Shown: in pieces, positions 44,501 through 54,110 of the stretch
Position numbering within the stretch: the first letter of the stretch is position 1
How the letters are laid out: every line of letters begins with the position of its first letter
NCBI GenBank assembly: GCA_019973575.1
Contig: BPUI01000004.1
Location: forward strand, 62,001 to 126,000
Length of the DNA stretch: 64,000 bases
Direction: 5' to 3'
Source of the DNA: Gemmatimonadetes bacterium T265
GTDB lineage: Bacteria > Gemmatimonadota > Gemmatimonadetes > Gemmatimonadales > Gemmatimonadaceae
Made by a program: the position numbers and the translations under genes
The notes under the pieces: generated by a model
What the model saw: only the letters and a program-made list of their open reading frames with translations
What the model was told of the DNA's origin: nothing
The model's database searches: none

Positions 44501-44560
44501 TTGACGGCGAGGGCGCCGGCGTGCATCGTAGACCTCAGACACTGTACCCCTTGTCTGAGG
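44501..44560 (+). promoter_or_regulatory. PadR-ADOP operon 1 promoter and PadR operator
   Basis: TTGACG (44501-44506), a 17-nt spacer and CATCGT (44524-44529) form a promoter that is repeated in the same layout before the paralogous operon at 48075. Directly downstream, CCTCAGAC (44533-44540) and its exact complement GTCTGAGG (44553-44560) make a 28-bp dyad with a 12-nt centre. It ends 5 nt before the PadR ATG, a position where binding would block transcription and translation. Confidence 0.65.
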
Positions 44561-44565
44561 ACCAC

Positions 44566-44904
44566 ATGGCTGACGTGCTGCCGCTGGTGAAGGGGACGCT
44601 CGACGCGCTCATGCTCAAGGCGCTCGCCTGGGGGCCGATGCACGGCTTCGAGGTCACCACCTGGCTCGAGCGGCAGTCAGGCGGGGCGCTCGGCGTGCAG
44701 GACTCGGCGCTCTACCAGGCGCTGCACCGGCTGGAGACGCGCGGGCTCGCGGTGGCCGAGTGGGGCGTGACGGGAAACCACCAGCGCGCGCGCTACTACC
44801 GGCTGACCGCGGCCGGCACCGCCCACCTGGCGGCCGAGACCGCGCGCTGGGTGCGCTACGCCGAGGCGGTCACCGGCATCCTCACCGCCCCCGCCCCCGC
44901 CTGA
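44566..44904 (+). CDS. PadR-family transcriptional regulator
   Basis: A 112-aa Pad[55 protein letters not shown], and wing [18 protein letters not shown]. It is the first gene of an operon with the ADOP permease that begins 15 nt downstream. It is a close paralog of the PadR at 48137 (most residues identical), while the operator sequences differ. It should be an autorepressor responding to the cargo or stress handled by the permease. Confidence 0.94.
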   Translation: MADVLPLVKGTLDALMLKALAWGPMHGFEVTTWLERQSGGALGVQDSALYQALHRLETRGLAVAEWGVTGNHQRARYYRLTAAGTAHLAAETARWVRYAEAVTGILTAPAPA

Positions 44905-44919
44905 TCGAGGCGCCGGCCC

Positions 44920-47640
44920 GTGCCCCCCCACCGGTTCGGCTCCGGCGAGGTCCGCCCCGGCGTCGCCCGCCTGTTCCGCCTGGCCGCGCGCCGGCCCGGG
45001 GCCGCGCGCGCCGGGGTCGACGCCGACGTGGACGACGAGATCGCGCTGCACCTGGGGCTGCGCGCCGCGCAGTTCGCCGCGGAGGGGATGCCTCCGGAGG
45101 CGGCGCGGGCCGAGGCCGAGCGGCGCTTCGGCCCCCTGGACGAGGCACGAGAGCGCCTCCACGCCTCGGCAATGCGCCGGGAGGACCGCATGCGGCGACG
45201 AGAGTGGTGGAGCGGGGTCCGGCAGGATGTGCGCGTAGCCCTGCGCGGCCTGCGCCGCGCGCCCGGGTTCACCGCCGTGATCGTGCTCACCCTGGCGCTC
45301 GGCATCGGCGCCAACGCGATGATGTTCGGCATCGTCGACCGGCTGCTGCTGCGGCCGCCGGCCTACCTGCGCGACGCCGATCGCACCGGACGCGTCTAAT
45401 TCACGCGCACGATGAACGGCCGCGAGCGCACGACCGCCGCCGTCAGCTTCGCGACGCTCCGCGAGGTGCGCGAGGCGGCGGCCGGCGTGCTCGACGTCGT
45501 CGGCGTCGCGACGGGTGCTGGAGTGATCGGCGACGGCGTGGCGGCGCGCAGCGGCGTCGTGGGCAAGGCGTCGGGGGCGTTCTGGTCGCTGTTCGACGCG
45601 CTCCCCGCGTTGGGCCGGTTCTTCGGGCCGCAGGACGACCGCCTGCCGGCCGGCGTGCCGGTCGCGGTGCTCGGCTACGAGTACTGGCGGCGCGAGCACG
45701 GCGGCGACCCGTCGGTGCTCGGCCGCGCGATCCGCGTCGGCGGCGGCACGTACACCGTGGTCGGCGTCGCGCCGAAGGGATTCACCGGCGTCGGGCTGCA
45801 GCTCGTCGACGTGTGGGTCCCGCTCACCGCCGGGTCGGCGCGCGAGCTCGGGGCGGGCTTCGCGACGCGCTCCGAAGTGTTCTGGCTCGAGCTCGTCGCG
45901 GCGCGGCGCCCCGGGGTGAGCGAGGCCGCGGCGCACGCCGCACTCGCGCGCGCCCTGCAGCACCGCGCCTCCGCGCGGCCGGCGCCGCGCGCCACCCTCT
46001 ACCCCGTGCTGCCCGACCGCGGGCCCGACCGGAGCAGCGGCGCGCGCGTGTCGCTGTGGGTGCTCGGCGTGACCGCGGTGGTCCTGCTGGTCACCTGCGC
46101 GAACGTGGCGAACCTGCTGCTCGCCCGCGCGCTCCAGCGCGAGCGCGAGGTGGCGGTGCGCGTGGCGTTGGGCGTCGGGCGGGCGCGGCTCGCGCGGCAG
46201 GTCCTCGCCGAGGTCGGCGTGCTCGCCGCGCTCGGCGCGGCGGCGGGGCTGCTGGTCGCGCGGCTCGGCGGCACGCTCGTGACGCGGCTGCTCATCCCCG
46301 ACGTCGCGTTCGGCGACGCGCTCGCCAGCGGACGCACGCTCGCGGTCACGGGCGCGATCACCGTCGCGGCGGGGCTCCTCGCGTCGCTCGCGCCGTCGCT
46401 GCGCGCCCTGCGCCCCGACGCGGCGGCGCGGCTCCGGGGCGGGGCGCGCGGCGGCGAGCGCCACGGGCGCGCGCGTGCGACGCTCGGACTCGTGCAGGCG
46501 TCGCTCTCGACGCTGCTGCTCGTGGGCGCCGGGCTGTTCGTGCGCTCGCTCTGGCACGCGCGCGCCGTCGACTTCGGGTTCGCGCCGTCGCGCGTGCTGT
46601 ACGCGTCGGTGGAGCGGCGCGGCGAGACGGTCGACAGCGCGGGGACCGCCGCGCTCTACGCCCGGATGGCCGGGCGCGCCGCCGAGCTGCCCGCGGTGGA
46701 GGCGGTGGGGACGACGTTCGAGCTGCCGTACCAGAGCGGGTTCACGACCAACCGCGTCCGCCTCCCCGGCCGCGACTCGGTCACGGCGAGCGCCGAGGTG
46801 CACCACAACACGGCGGGGCTCGACTACTTCCGCGTGATGGGCACCCGGGTGCTGCGCGGCCGCGTGTGGGACCCGCGCACGCCCGGCGTCGACGCCGACG
46901 CCGTGGTGCTGAGCGCGGCGCTCGCGCGGCTCCTGTACGGCACCGACGACGCGGTGGGGCGGTGCGCGATCGTGGACGACGCGCCGGACGCGCCGTGCCG
47001 GCCGGTGATCGGCGTCGTGCAGGACGTCAAGCGCGGCGACCCGCGCGAGCCCGGCGCACCCGCGTTCTACCGCCCGCTGCCGCCGCACCCCGGACGCTTC
47101 GACCTGGGCGGCCTGGTGGTGCGCACCCGCGGCGACGCGGCGGCGCAGCTCGCCGCGGTGCAGCGCGCGCTGCAGCCGCTCGCGCCGGGCGCGTCGTACG
47201 GGCGCGTGCGCGCGATGGCCGACCTCGTGGCGCCCGAGCTCCGCCCGTGGCAGATGGGCGCGACGCTGTTCACGGCGTTCCGCGGGCTGGGCCTGCTGGT
47301 CGCCGCCGTGGGGCTCTACAGCGTCCTCGCCTACGATGTCGCCCAGCGACGGCGCGACTACGGCATCCGCCTCGCGTTAGGCGCGCGGCGCGGCGACGTG
47401 CTCCGGCTCGTGCTGCGGCGCGGCCTCGGCGTCGTGGCCGGCGGGCTGGCGCTCGGCCTGGCGCTCGCGAGCTTCGCCGGCCGAGCGGCGGCGGGCCTCC
47501 TGTTCGGCGTCTCGCCGTACGACCCGTTGACGTTCGGCGGCGTGACGGCGCTCCTGGCCGCCGTGGCGCTCGCGGCGGGCGTCGTGCCCGGCTGGCGCGC
47601 GGCGCACGTCGACCCCGCGGTGAGCCTGCGCGCGGAGTGA
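44920..47640 (+). pseudogene. ADOP permease gene with an in-frame TAA
   Basis: From GTG 44920 the frame encodes a permease-prefix domain ([40 protein letters not shown]) and the first ADOP membrane helix ([20 protein letters not shown]). At codon 160 (45397-45399), after DADRTGRV, there is TAA. The same frame continues without a shift: FTRTMNGRERTTAAVSF and the rest of the ADOP protein (TCANVANLLLARAL, VEAVGTTFELPYQSGF, second FtsX domain, ending DPAVSLRAE at 47640). Relatives have Tyr-Phe there, so TAC/TAT to TAA is likely. Readthrough, split-protein function from ATG 45412, or sequencing error are alternatives. Total 906 codons. Confidence 0.85.
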
Positions 47641-48074
47641 ACGACCAGAAGGTGGAGGCGCCGGGCGCCTGGCGCTCCCGAACCGCGCCGTGTCCTCCGC
47701 CTCACGACGCGCCGCCACGCGACACCTCGAGATTACATGTCCAGGTCGGTCCTTTCTGCGGCGTGTGGCCGGGTGTCTCACACGTGAGGCCAGGCCGGAG
47801 CTCGGACGAGATTCGATCCGAGGGCACCGCGCCGACCCGCGCGTCTCGACACTCGCCCGCGTTCGTGGAGGGTGAAACGCTCACGCCGCGCGCCGGCTTC
47901 ACATCCCTCACAGCACCTGAGCCTTTAGCAGACGCGCGCTCGGGAACACACGCGCGTGGCTGACTCCTCCTCTAAGCTCGGGGCGGTTCAGAGCGTTGGT
48001 GCTCGAACCCCGAGCACAGGGGTGAGAGGAGGCTGACGAACCTAACGCCCCGGGGCTGCCTGGGCGTACGGCGC
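47641..48074. other. Intergenic region between the two PadR-ADOP operons
   Basis: No gene is recognised. It contains a set of nested hairpins at 47966-48032 (separate entry). It carries the regulatory region of the second operon at its end. Confidence 0.4.
47966..48032. repeat. Nested inverted repeats (possible structured element or terminator)
   Basis: Outer arms CCTCCTCT (47966-47973) and AGAGGAGG (48025-48032) enclose an inner GCTCGGGG/GAACCCCGAGC pairing. A compact hairpin GTGCTCG-AACCC-CGAGCAC lies at 47999-48017. It could end the upstream permease transcript or form an RNA leader-type structure; no T-run is present. Confidence 0.4.
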
Positions 48075-48132
48075 TTGACGGCGCCCAGGCGTGTGCGCAT
48101 TGTACTCAGAGTCTGTACACATACTCTGGAGT
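48075..48132 (+). promoter_or_regulatory. PadR-ADOP operon 2 promoter and operator
   Basis: TTGACG (48075-48080), a 17-nt spacer and CATTGT (48098-48103) match the layout before the first operon. Downstream, ACTCAGAGT (48104-48112) faces ACTCTGGAGT (48123-48132), an inverted repeat with a one-base bulge centred on TGTACA. It ends 4 nt before the PadR GTG at 48137. The half-site differs from operon 1. Confidence 0.6.
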
Positions 48133-48136
48133 CCAC

Positions 48137-48475
48137 GTGGCCGACCCGCTGCCGCTCGTCAAGGGGACGCTCGACGCGCTCGTGCTCAAGGCGCTCGCCT
48201 GGGGCCCCATGCACGGTTTCGAGGTCACGACGTGGATCGAGCGGCGCTCGGGCGGCGCGGTGGGCGTGCAGGACTCGGCGCTCTACCAGGCGCTCCACCG
48301 CCTCGAGGCGCGCGGACTTGCCGCCGCCGAGTGGGGCGTGACCGAAAACAACCAGCGCGCCCGCTACTACCGGCTGACCGACGCCGGGTGGGCGCACCTC
48401 GCGGCCGAGACCGCGCGCTGGGTGCGCTACGCCAACGCCGTCACCGGCATCCTGACCGCCCCCGCACCGGCCTAA
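48137..48475 (+). CDS. PadR-family transcriptional regulator
   Basis: A 112-aa PadR starting at [43 protein letters not shown] and [18 protein letters not shown] are nearly identical to the PadR at 44566, showing a recent operon duplication. It heads an operon with the intact ADOP permease 14 nt downstream. The stop codon lies in a GCCTAAC motif. Confidence 0.94.
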   Translation: MADPLPLVKGTLDALVLKALAWGPMHGFEVTTWIERRSGGAVGVQDSALYQALHRLEARGLAAAEWGVTENNQRARYYRLTDAGWAHLAAETARWVRYANAVTGILTAPAPA

Positions 48476-48489
48476 CCGGGAGCGAGCCG

Positions 48490-51288
48490 ATGCCCAGCGG
48501 TCCGCGCGGCCCCGGCGAGGTCCGCCCCGGGGTCGCCCGCCTCTTCCGGCTCCCACTCCGGCGGCCGCAGGACGTCGCGGGCGAGGTGGACGAGGAGATC
48601 CGCCTGCACCTCCAGCTGCGCGCGGCGCAGCTCGCCGCCGAGGGGATGCGCCCCAACGCGGCGCGGGCCGAAGCCGAACGGCGCTTCGGCCCCCTCGACG
48701 AGGCGCGCGAGCGCCTCCACACCTCGGCCCGGCGCCGGGAGGGACGAATGCATCTCCAAGCGTTACTCGACGCCCTCCGGCACGACCTGCGGGTGGCCGT
48801 GCGGGGCCTGCGGCGTGCCCCCGGGCTCGTCGTGACCGCCGTGCTCTCGCTCGCCCTCGGCATCGGCGCGAACGCGGCGATCTTTTCGCTCTTCAATCAG
48901 CTGCTTCTGCGCCCGCTCCCGGTGCCGCATCCGGAGCGCCTGGTCAAGCTCGTCGCGCCGGGCCCGCGGTCGGGCTCGAACTCGTGCGGCGAGGTCGGGG
49001 GCTGCGAGGAGGTGTTCAGCTACCCGATGTTCCGCGACCTCGAGCGCGCGCCGCGGACCGGGCTGACCGGCGTCGCCGCACACGTCGTGGTCCCGGTGAA
49101 CCTCGCCCTCGGCGGCCGGACGCTCCACGCCCGCGGCGTGCTGGTCTCGGGCGCGTACTTCCCGGTGCTCGGCATCCGCCCCGCGCTGGGCCGCCTGCTC
49201 GGGCCGGACGACGACCGGTCGCTCGGTGGCCACCCGGTCGCCGTGCTGAGCTACGGCTACTGGCAGGCGCAGCTCGGGGGTGACCCCGGGGTGCTCGGTC
49301 GGACGCTGGTCGTCGACGGTCAGCCGATGACCGTCGTGGGCGTGGCGCCGCGGGGCTTCGAGGGCACCACGCTCGGGGTGCAGCCCGAGATGTTCCTGCC
49401 GTTGGCTATGACGGCGCAGGTGGGGCAGGCGATCCCCGGGATGAACGGCTTCGACACGAGCCGCCGGCGCTATTGGCTCTACCTGTTCGGCCGGCTCGCG
49501 CCGGGCGTTCGGGTGGAGGAGGCGCAGGCCGCGCTCAACGCCGTCTACCGTCCCATCATCGTGGGGGTGGAGGCGCCCCTCCAGGAGGGGCTGACGGCGC
49601 GCGAGATGGCCGAGTTCCGCCGGGCGGCGCTCGACCTGGCGCCCGCCGGCCGCGGGCAGAGCGCGCTCGCGGGGCAGGTGCGCACGCCGCTCGTGCTGCT
49701 GTCCGCCGTCGCGGCCGTGGTCCTGCTCATCGCGTGCGCGAACGTCGCGGGCCTCCTGCTCGCGCGCGGCGCCACCCGCGAGATGGAGGTCGCCGTGCGC
49801 GTCGCGTTAGGCGCCGGGCGGCGGCGCGTCGTGGCGCAACTCTTGGCCGAAGCGCTCACGCTCGCCGCGCTCGGCGGGGCGGCCGGGCTCCTGGTCGCGC
49901 GCGGCACGCTCTCGCTCGCGGGGGCGATCCTGCCTCCGGAGGCCGGCTCCGCCGTTCGGCTCGGGCTGCATTGGCCGATGGTGGCGTTCGCCGCGGCGCT
50001 GGCGACGGCGACGGGGCTCGTCTTCGGGCTGTTCCCCGCGCTGCACAGCACGCGCGCGGACCTCGTGACCGCGATCCGCGCGAACGCGGGGCAGATCGCG
50101 GGGGCGCGCGTCGCTGCGCGCTTCCGCACGACGCTCGCGGCCGGCCAGATCGCCCTCTCGATGGTGCTGCTCGTGGCGGCGGGGCTCTTCTTACGCAGCC
50201 TGCGCAATGTCGCCCGCGCCGACCTGGGACTCGCCGCCGACCACCTCCTCACTTTCACCATCGCGCCCGAGCTGAACGGCTACGCGCCCGCACGCCGTCA
50301 ACTGCTGTTCCAGCGCGTCGAGGAGGAGCTGGCCGCGGTCCCCGGGGTGGTTGGCGTGGCCTCCTCGCGCGTCCGGCTCTTCGCCGGGGAGAGCTGGGGC
50401 AACGGCATCCGGGTGGAGGGGGTCCGGACGGAGCCCGGCGCCGACAATGGGGCGCTGATCAACCTCGTCGGCCCCGGCTACTTCCGCACCCTCGGGATCC
50501 CGCTGCTCGCCGGTCGCGAGTTCACGCCCGCCGACCGCGTTGGCACGTCGGGCGTCGCCGTCGTGAACGCCGCGTTCGTGAAGAAGTTCGGCCTCGGCCG
50601 CGCGGCCGTCGGCCGGCGCGTGGCGGTGTGGGGCGAGCCGGAACCCAACCTGCAGGTCGTTGGCGTAGTCGGGAACGCGAAGTACGACGGGGTCAAGGGC
50701 GAGCTGCAGCCGAGCGTCTACATCGCGCACCGGCAGGACCCGGCGACCGGAACGCTGAGCTACTACGCGCGCACGGGCGGCGACCCCGCGCGCGTGCTGC
50801 GCCAGATCCCCGCGGCGGTGGCCCGCGTCGACCCGAACGTCCCGGTGCAGGACCTCAAGACGCTCCCGCAGCAGATCCGCGAGAACGTCTCCCTCGACCG
50901 GATGATCGGCACGCTCGCCGCCGCGTTCGCCGCGCTCGCGACGCTGCTCGCCGCCGTCGGGCTCTACGGCGTACTCGCCTACACGGTGGCCCAGCGCACG
51001 CGCGAGATCGGCGTGCGCATGACGCTCGGGGCCGACGCGCGGCGGGTGCGCGCCCTCGTGCTCCGGCAGGTGGGCCGGATGACGCTCGCCGGCGGGGTGG
51101 TCGGTCTCGCGGCCGCGCTCGCGCTCGGCCGCGCCGCGCGCGCGCTCCTCTTCGGGCTCGGGCCGCACGACCCGGCGACGGTGACGGCCGCTGCAGCGGT
51201 GATCGCGGCGGTGGCCCTCGGCGCCGCCTACGTCCCGGCGCGCCGGGCGGCGCGGATCGACCCGATGCGCGCGCTCCGCGCCGAGTAG
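48490..51288 (+). CDS. ADOP-type duplicated permease with fused permease-prefix domain
   Basis: An intact 932-aa inner-membrane protein starting at ATG 48490 after GGGAGCGAG. Residues 1-80 form the permease-prefix domain ([34 protein letters not shown]). Then come a first helix ([18 protein letters not shown]), MacB-type core, FtsX domain with [15 protein letters not shown], second core ([16 protein letters not shown]) and C-terminal FtsX domain ([20 protein letters not shown]) ending [10 protein letters not shown]. Paralog of the broken gene at 44920. Function is thought to be MacB-like efflux or envelope signalling; no ATPase gene lies next to it. Confidence 0.94.
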   Translation: MPSGPRGPGEVRPGVARLFRLPLRRPQDVAGEVDEEIRLHLQLRAAQLAAEGMRPNAARAEAERRFGPLDEARERLHTSARRREGRMHLQALLDALRHDLRVAVRGLRRAPGLVVTAVLSLALGIGANAAIFSLFNQLLLRPLPVPHPERLVKLVAPGPRSGSNSCGEVGGCEEVFSYPMFRDLERAPRTGLTGVAAHVVVPVNLALGGRTLHARGVLVSGAYFPVLGIRPALGRLLGPDDDRSLGGHPVAVLSYGYWQAQLGGDPGVLGRTLVVDGQPMTVVGVAPRGFEGTTLGVQPEMFLPLAMTAQVGQAIPGMNGFDTSRRRYWLYLFGRLAPGVRVEEAQAALNAVYRPIIVGVEAPLQEGLTAREMAEFRRAALDLAPAGRGQSALAGQVRTPLVLLSAVAAVVLLIACANVAGLLLARGATREMEVAVRVALGAGRRRVVAQLLAEALTLAALGGAAGLLVARGTLSLAGAILPPEAGSAVRLGLHWPMVAFAAALATATGLVFGLFPALHSTRADLVTAIRANAGQIAGARVAARFRTTLAAGQIALSMVLLVAAGLFLRSLRNVARADLGLAADHLLTFTIAPELNGYAPARRQLLFQRVEEELAAVPGVVGVASSRVRLFAGESWGNGIRVEGVRTEPGADNGALINLVGPGYFRTLGIPLLAGREFTPADRVGTSGVAVVNAAFVKKFGLGRAAVGRRVAVWGEPEPNLQVVGVVGNAKYDGVKGELQPSVYIAHRQDPATGTLSYYARTGGDPARVLRQIPAAVARVDPNVPVQDLKTLPQQIRENVSLDRMIGTLAAAFAALATLLAAVGLYGVLAYTVAQRTREIGVRMTLGADARRVRALVLRQVGRMTLAGGVVGLAAALALGRAARALLFGLGPHDPATVTAAAAVIAAVALGAAYVPARRAARIDPMRALRAE

Positions 51289-51628
51289 CACGCCCCCGAG
51301 GTGCGCGAGGCGCGCGATCCCCCGCGTCGTACACGGCACCGCCCCCGGGACGTCCGGCGTGCGGGGGCCAACGCGGCCGGACGAGGTGTCCGGTGGTGAC
51401 CGCGCCGGTGGCAGAGTGCGGTCTGCTCCGCGTCTCGCCGGGTCGTTGGTGAGAGTCGCAATACCCATCTCAGAACGCCTAACGGTCGGCGCGCCCGCCG
51501 CTCCCGGCCAATCTCGCAACGGCACGGCTTCTCGGCGTCTCAGCTTGGGGCGCCCCCCGGCCGATTGTCTACACACCGTGTAGACAATTCCTGCCCGCGC
51601 CGTGGTGGCGACGCGGTAAACTGCGGGC
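51289..51628. other. Intergenic region after the second permease
   Basis: No gene seen. It contains an octamer copy at 51477 and the AT-rich dyad at 51564-51588. No terminator hairpin with a T-run was recognised. Confidence 0.4.
51564..51588. promoter_or_regulatory. Perfect 11-bp-arm dyad ATTGTCTACAC-ACC-GTGTAGACAAT
   Basis: The arms 51564-51574 and 51578-51588 are exact complements separated by ACC. This low-GC dyad stands out in its surroundings, 40 nt before the ATG of the YhcG-like fragment. It looks like a repressor operator; a short terminator hairpin (without T-run) is the alternative. Confidence 0.45.
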
Positions 51629-51928
51629 ATGCCCTCGAAGCGTCCGGCGGGCCGGCGCCCGGCCGCCCCGCCCCCCTCTACCGCCGCCGCGTCGCCTCCC
51701 GACACGCCGCCGGGCGGTGATCGGGCCGCCGGCGGGGCCGTCGTGCCGACCGCCGCCGGCGGCCAGACCGGCGCCGGCGTGCTCGACGCCGTCATCCTGG
51801 ACGGCGAGCTGCTCGCGTCGGTGCGGGCGCTCATCGCCGCGGCCCGGCAGCACGTCGCCCAGCGCGTCAACACCACCCTCGTCCTGCTATGGGTCGCGCG
51901 CGTCAGCGGCGCCGGAGGGCGCGCGTGA
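51629..51928 (+). pseudogene. YhcG/DUF1016-type nuclease gene, N-terminal fragment
   Basis: After a Pro/Ala/Arg-rich start (residues 1-50) the frame reads LASVRALIAAARQHVAQRVN and TTLVLLW, which matches the start of the DUF1016 N-terminal domain of PDDEXK nucleases (usually followed by YWxIGRRI). Instead the sequence becomes VARVSGAGGRA and stops, overlapping the 3' end of the convergent UPF0178 gene. The remaining 300 or so residues of such nucleases are missing, so this is a truncated remnant. Confidence 0.6.
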
Positions 51929-52361
51929 GCGCCCGGTCGAGCGCGTTGGCGAACGCCTGCTTCTCGCGCGGGCCGTACGTGCCGTGCCCGCCGGTCTCGA
52001 CGCCGGCCCCGCGGAGCCCGTCCATGAAGTTGCGCACGGACAGGCGCTCCCCGACGCGCTCGGCGGTGTACTCCTCGCCCCGCGGGTCGATGACGGTCAC
52101 GCCGCGGGGCGCGAGGAGCGCCGCGAGCGGGATGTCCGCCGTGACCGCCACGTCGCCGGCCGCCGCGTGCTCCGCGATATGGCGGTCCGCCGTGTCAGGG
52201 CCGCCCTCGACCCGGACGGACGTCGCGTACGCGTAGCCCGGCGGCAAGAGCAGCCGCTGGTTCGCCACGAGGACGGCGTCGATCCGCAGCCGCTCGGCGG
52301 CGCGCAGGCAAATGTCCTTCACGTCGCGGGGCGCGGCGTCGGCATCGAGCCAGAGCTTCAT
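51903..52361 (-). CDS. UPF0178/YaiI-YqxD family protein
   Basis: A 152-aa DUF188 protein related to PIN/NYN-like nuclease folds. KLWLDADAAPRDVKDICLRA, GDVAVTADIPLAALLA, RGVTVIDPRGEEYTAERVGE, and DGLRGAGVETGGHGTYGPRE with FANALDRALTRALR are the conserved blocks. Conserved Asp residues in DAD and TADIPLA are the presumed metal ligands. The cellular role is unknown. The length is normal. The gene is convergent with the truncated nuclease gene. Confidence 0.93.
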   Translation of the reverse strand: MKLWLDADAAPRDVKDICLRAAERLRIDAVLVANQRLLLPPGYAYATSVRVEGGPDTADRHIAEHAAAGDVAVTADIPLAALLAPRGVTVIDPRGEEYTAERVGERLSVRNFMDGLRGAGVETGGHGTYGPREKQAFANALDRALTRALRRR

Positions 52362-52530
52362 CGCCGTTGGGGGCGGTTAGGGGGCGCTCAGGGGAGGCGC
52401 TCCGGGCGAGTCGGCCCGGCGGAAGGTTACGACGGCACTACGCGCGGCGCCGAGGGGCACGCCGACGAGACGTGCGCGAAGTCGCGCGACGGCGGTCGCG
52501 CCGCGGGCCGACGGTCGTCCGGTCGACGCG
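52362..52530. other. Spacer before the minisatellite
   Basis: This holds the upstream region of the UPF0178 gene (ATG at 52361) and a GGTTAGGG string at 52375. No gene is recognised; together with the minisatellite it forms a 490-base gap before the small gene at 52850. Confidence 0.3.
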
Positions 52531-52740
52531 GCAGGCGGCGCGGCAGGCGGCGCGGCAGGCGGCGCGGCAGGCGGCGCGGCAGGCGGCGCGGCAGGCGGCG
52601 CGGCAGGCGGCGCGGCAGGCGGCGCGGCAGGCGGCGCGGCAGGCGGCGCGGCAGGCGGCGCGGCAGGCGGCGCGGCAGGCGGCGCGGCAGGCGGCGCGGC
52701 AGGCGGCGCGGCAGGCGGCGCGGCAGGCGGCGCGGCAGGC
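52531..52740. repeat. 12-bp tandem repeat, about 17.5 perfect copies
   Basis: The unit GCAGGCGGCGCG is repeated head to tail over 210 bases with no visible variation. All six frames are open across it (Arg-Gln-Ala-Ala, Arg-Arg-Arg-Gly, Pro-Ala-Ala-Pro and so on), so it is not evidence for a protein. Perfect identity between copies implies recent slippage expansion. Confidence 0.95.
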
Positions 52741-52849
52741 CCGGCGCGGTATGCGCGGCCACCGGCGTTATCGTACCCCGGCGACCGCGCGCGACGCGGC
52801 GCGGCACCGGCCCGCGCGCGGTCGCCCGCCCCACCCCCGTCGCCGACCG

Positions 52850-53149
52850 ATGGCCGACGCGCCCGACCTCCGGACTGCCACGGCCGAGTGGCCCGACGAC
52901 GCGGCGTATGCGTGGTGGCTGAGCACACACCCGGACGGCTACGTGCTGGCCGTCAGCCCAAAGGACCCCCCGCTGCTGCACCGGGCGCGCTGCCCGGAGG
53001 TCGACCGGGATCGCCACCCCAAGCGGCTGCGCGCGGTGGGGCGGCGGCAGATCTGCGCGGAGGCGCCGGGGGCGCTCCGGGCGTGGGTGGCGCGCGAGCA
53101 CCCGGGGGCCGGCCCCGTGGTCGCCCGCTGCCCGAAGTGCGGCCCGTAA
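52850..53149 (+). CDS. Small protein with a conserved Cys/His motif
   Basis: A 99-aa protein starting at ATG 52850. DDAAYAWWLSTHPDGYVLAV, PPLLHRARCPEV, RRQICAEAPGALRAWVAREH and the C-terminal ARCPKCGP resemble a small domain (LHRAxC... KxCA... CxxC) seen at the C-termini of some hypothetical and nuclease-like proteins. Two Cys pairs and a His suggest a metal site. No close family name can be given. It follows the minisatellite by about 110 nt. Confidence 0.65.
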   Translation: MADAPDLRTATAEWPDDAAYAWWLSTHPDGYVLAVSPKDPPLLHRARCPEVDRDRHPKRLRAVGRRQICAEAPGALRAWVAREHPGAGPVVARCPKCGP

Positions 53150-53672
53150 CGGCGCGCGGCCGACCAGCGCGTTCACGGCCACGTGCGAGCACCCGTGCGA
53201 CACGGCGCGGCCGCCCTCGCCCCGCGCCGGCGCGAGGGGGGCCGCGACGTCCGCCGCGGATCACGCCGGCCTCGCCCGCGGCGTCGACGCCCGGGGTCAG
53301 GGCCCCGGACGTCCGCGCGCCGCGGCCGGCCGTCGGAGAACGTTAGGCGCCGCCGATCCGGTCGTTGGCCGGACGCGGGTGGACGGGCTCGAAATTCGGG
53401 TACGCTCCGCACGGGCGCGCGGTACACCAGCCGCACCAACGCCCGAGTTCCGGCGGTCTCACGCGAGGGGTCCTGGCACGTGACCGGGCGTGCGGCGGAG
53501 GCGACCGCCGCGGGCCGGGCCGCGCGTCCAGGCCGTGTCCGGTCCGGCCGCCGTGCGGTGTCGCCGCGGCCGCGGGTGTGGTTTGCGCGCGCGACTGGGG
53601 CGGCTCCGCGGGCCGCCCGTTGGGCGTTAGGCGTCGCCGAAACTCCGTCGCCGTCGGCGCCGTACCGGCGTC
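53150..53672. other. Gene-free region
   Basis: About 520 bases without a credible gene on either strand. Frames are Arg/Pro-rich and without motifs. It contains octamer copies at 53342 and 53626. Confidence 0.4.
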
Positions 53673-54110
53673 ATGCGCCTGCGCACCCTCGCCCGCACCT
53701 GCGTCGCCCTGTTCGCGGTCTCGGCCGCGTTCCCCGTGGGCGCCGGGGCCGCCAACCAGCAGCGCCCGCTCGGCTGGCTCGGCGTCGTCGACGTCGCCTT
53801 CGCGGCGGCCCTCGTCGGCGCCGCCGCGGTCCTGGTCGCCCGGACCCGGGGCGCGGTGGCCGACCGCCACCGCCTCGCGGCCTTCCGGGCGACGCAGGGG
53901 GTCGCCGGCCTGATCCCGGCGCTCCTCGCGGCGTACTTCGTCGCGCGCCCGCGCGTCAACTGGCCCGTGCTCGTGATCGGGCTCGCCTGGCGCGCGTGGC
54001 TGCTCGTCGCGACCCTGCCGTCGCTGGCCGCGGCGCTCGCGCCCGCGGGACCGCGGCACGCCGGCCCAGGGTACACCGGGGCCGGCGGGCGGCGGCCCGC
54101 GGACGCCTAA
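53673..54110 (+). CDS. Four-helix membrane protein of unknown function
   Basis: A 145-aa protein. The first segment (TLARTCVALFAVSAAFPVGA) can be a signal or first helix. Further hydrophobic segments are LGVVDVAFAAALVGAAAVLV, GVAGLIPALLAAYFVA and VLVIGLAWRAWLLVATLPSL. The C-terminus is Gly/Arg-rich. No named family is recognised. The stop codon is in GCC-TAA-CG, an octamer copy. Confidence 0.7.
   Translation: MRLRTLARTCVALFAVSAAFPVGAGAANQQRPLGWLGVVDVAFAAALVGAAAVLVARTRGAVADRHRLAAFRATQGVAGLIPALLAAYFVARPRVNWPVLVIGLAWRAWLLVATLPSLAAALAPAGPRHAGPGYTGAGGRRPADA

Noticed and set aside
44480-44510. GGTTCGACGCCC resembling a tRNA T-loop
   Set aside because: No acceptor stem or anticodon arm can be built around it; it belongs to the PadR promoter region.
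52531-52740. Possible CRISPR array
   Set aside because: Units are contiguous 12-mers with no spacers and no cas genes nearby.
52367-53149. Open frame with a long Arg-Gln-Ala-Ala repeat
   Set aside because: The repeat is a 12-bp minisatellite open in all frames; only the last 99 codons (from 52850) look like protein.
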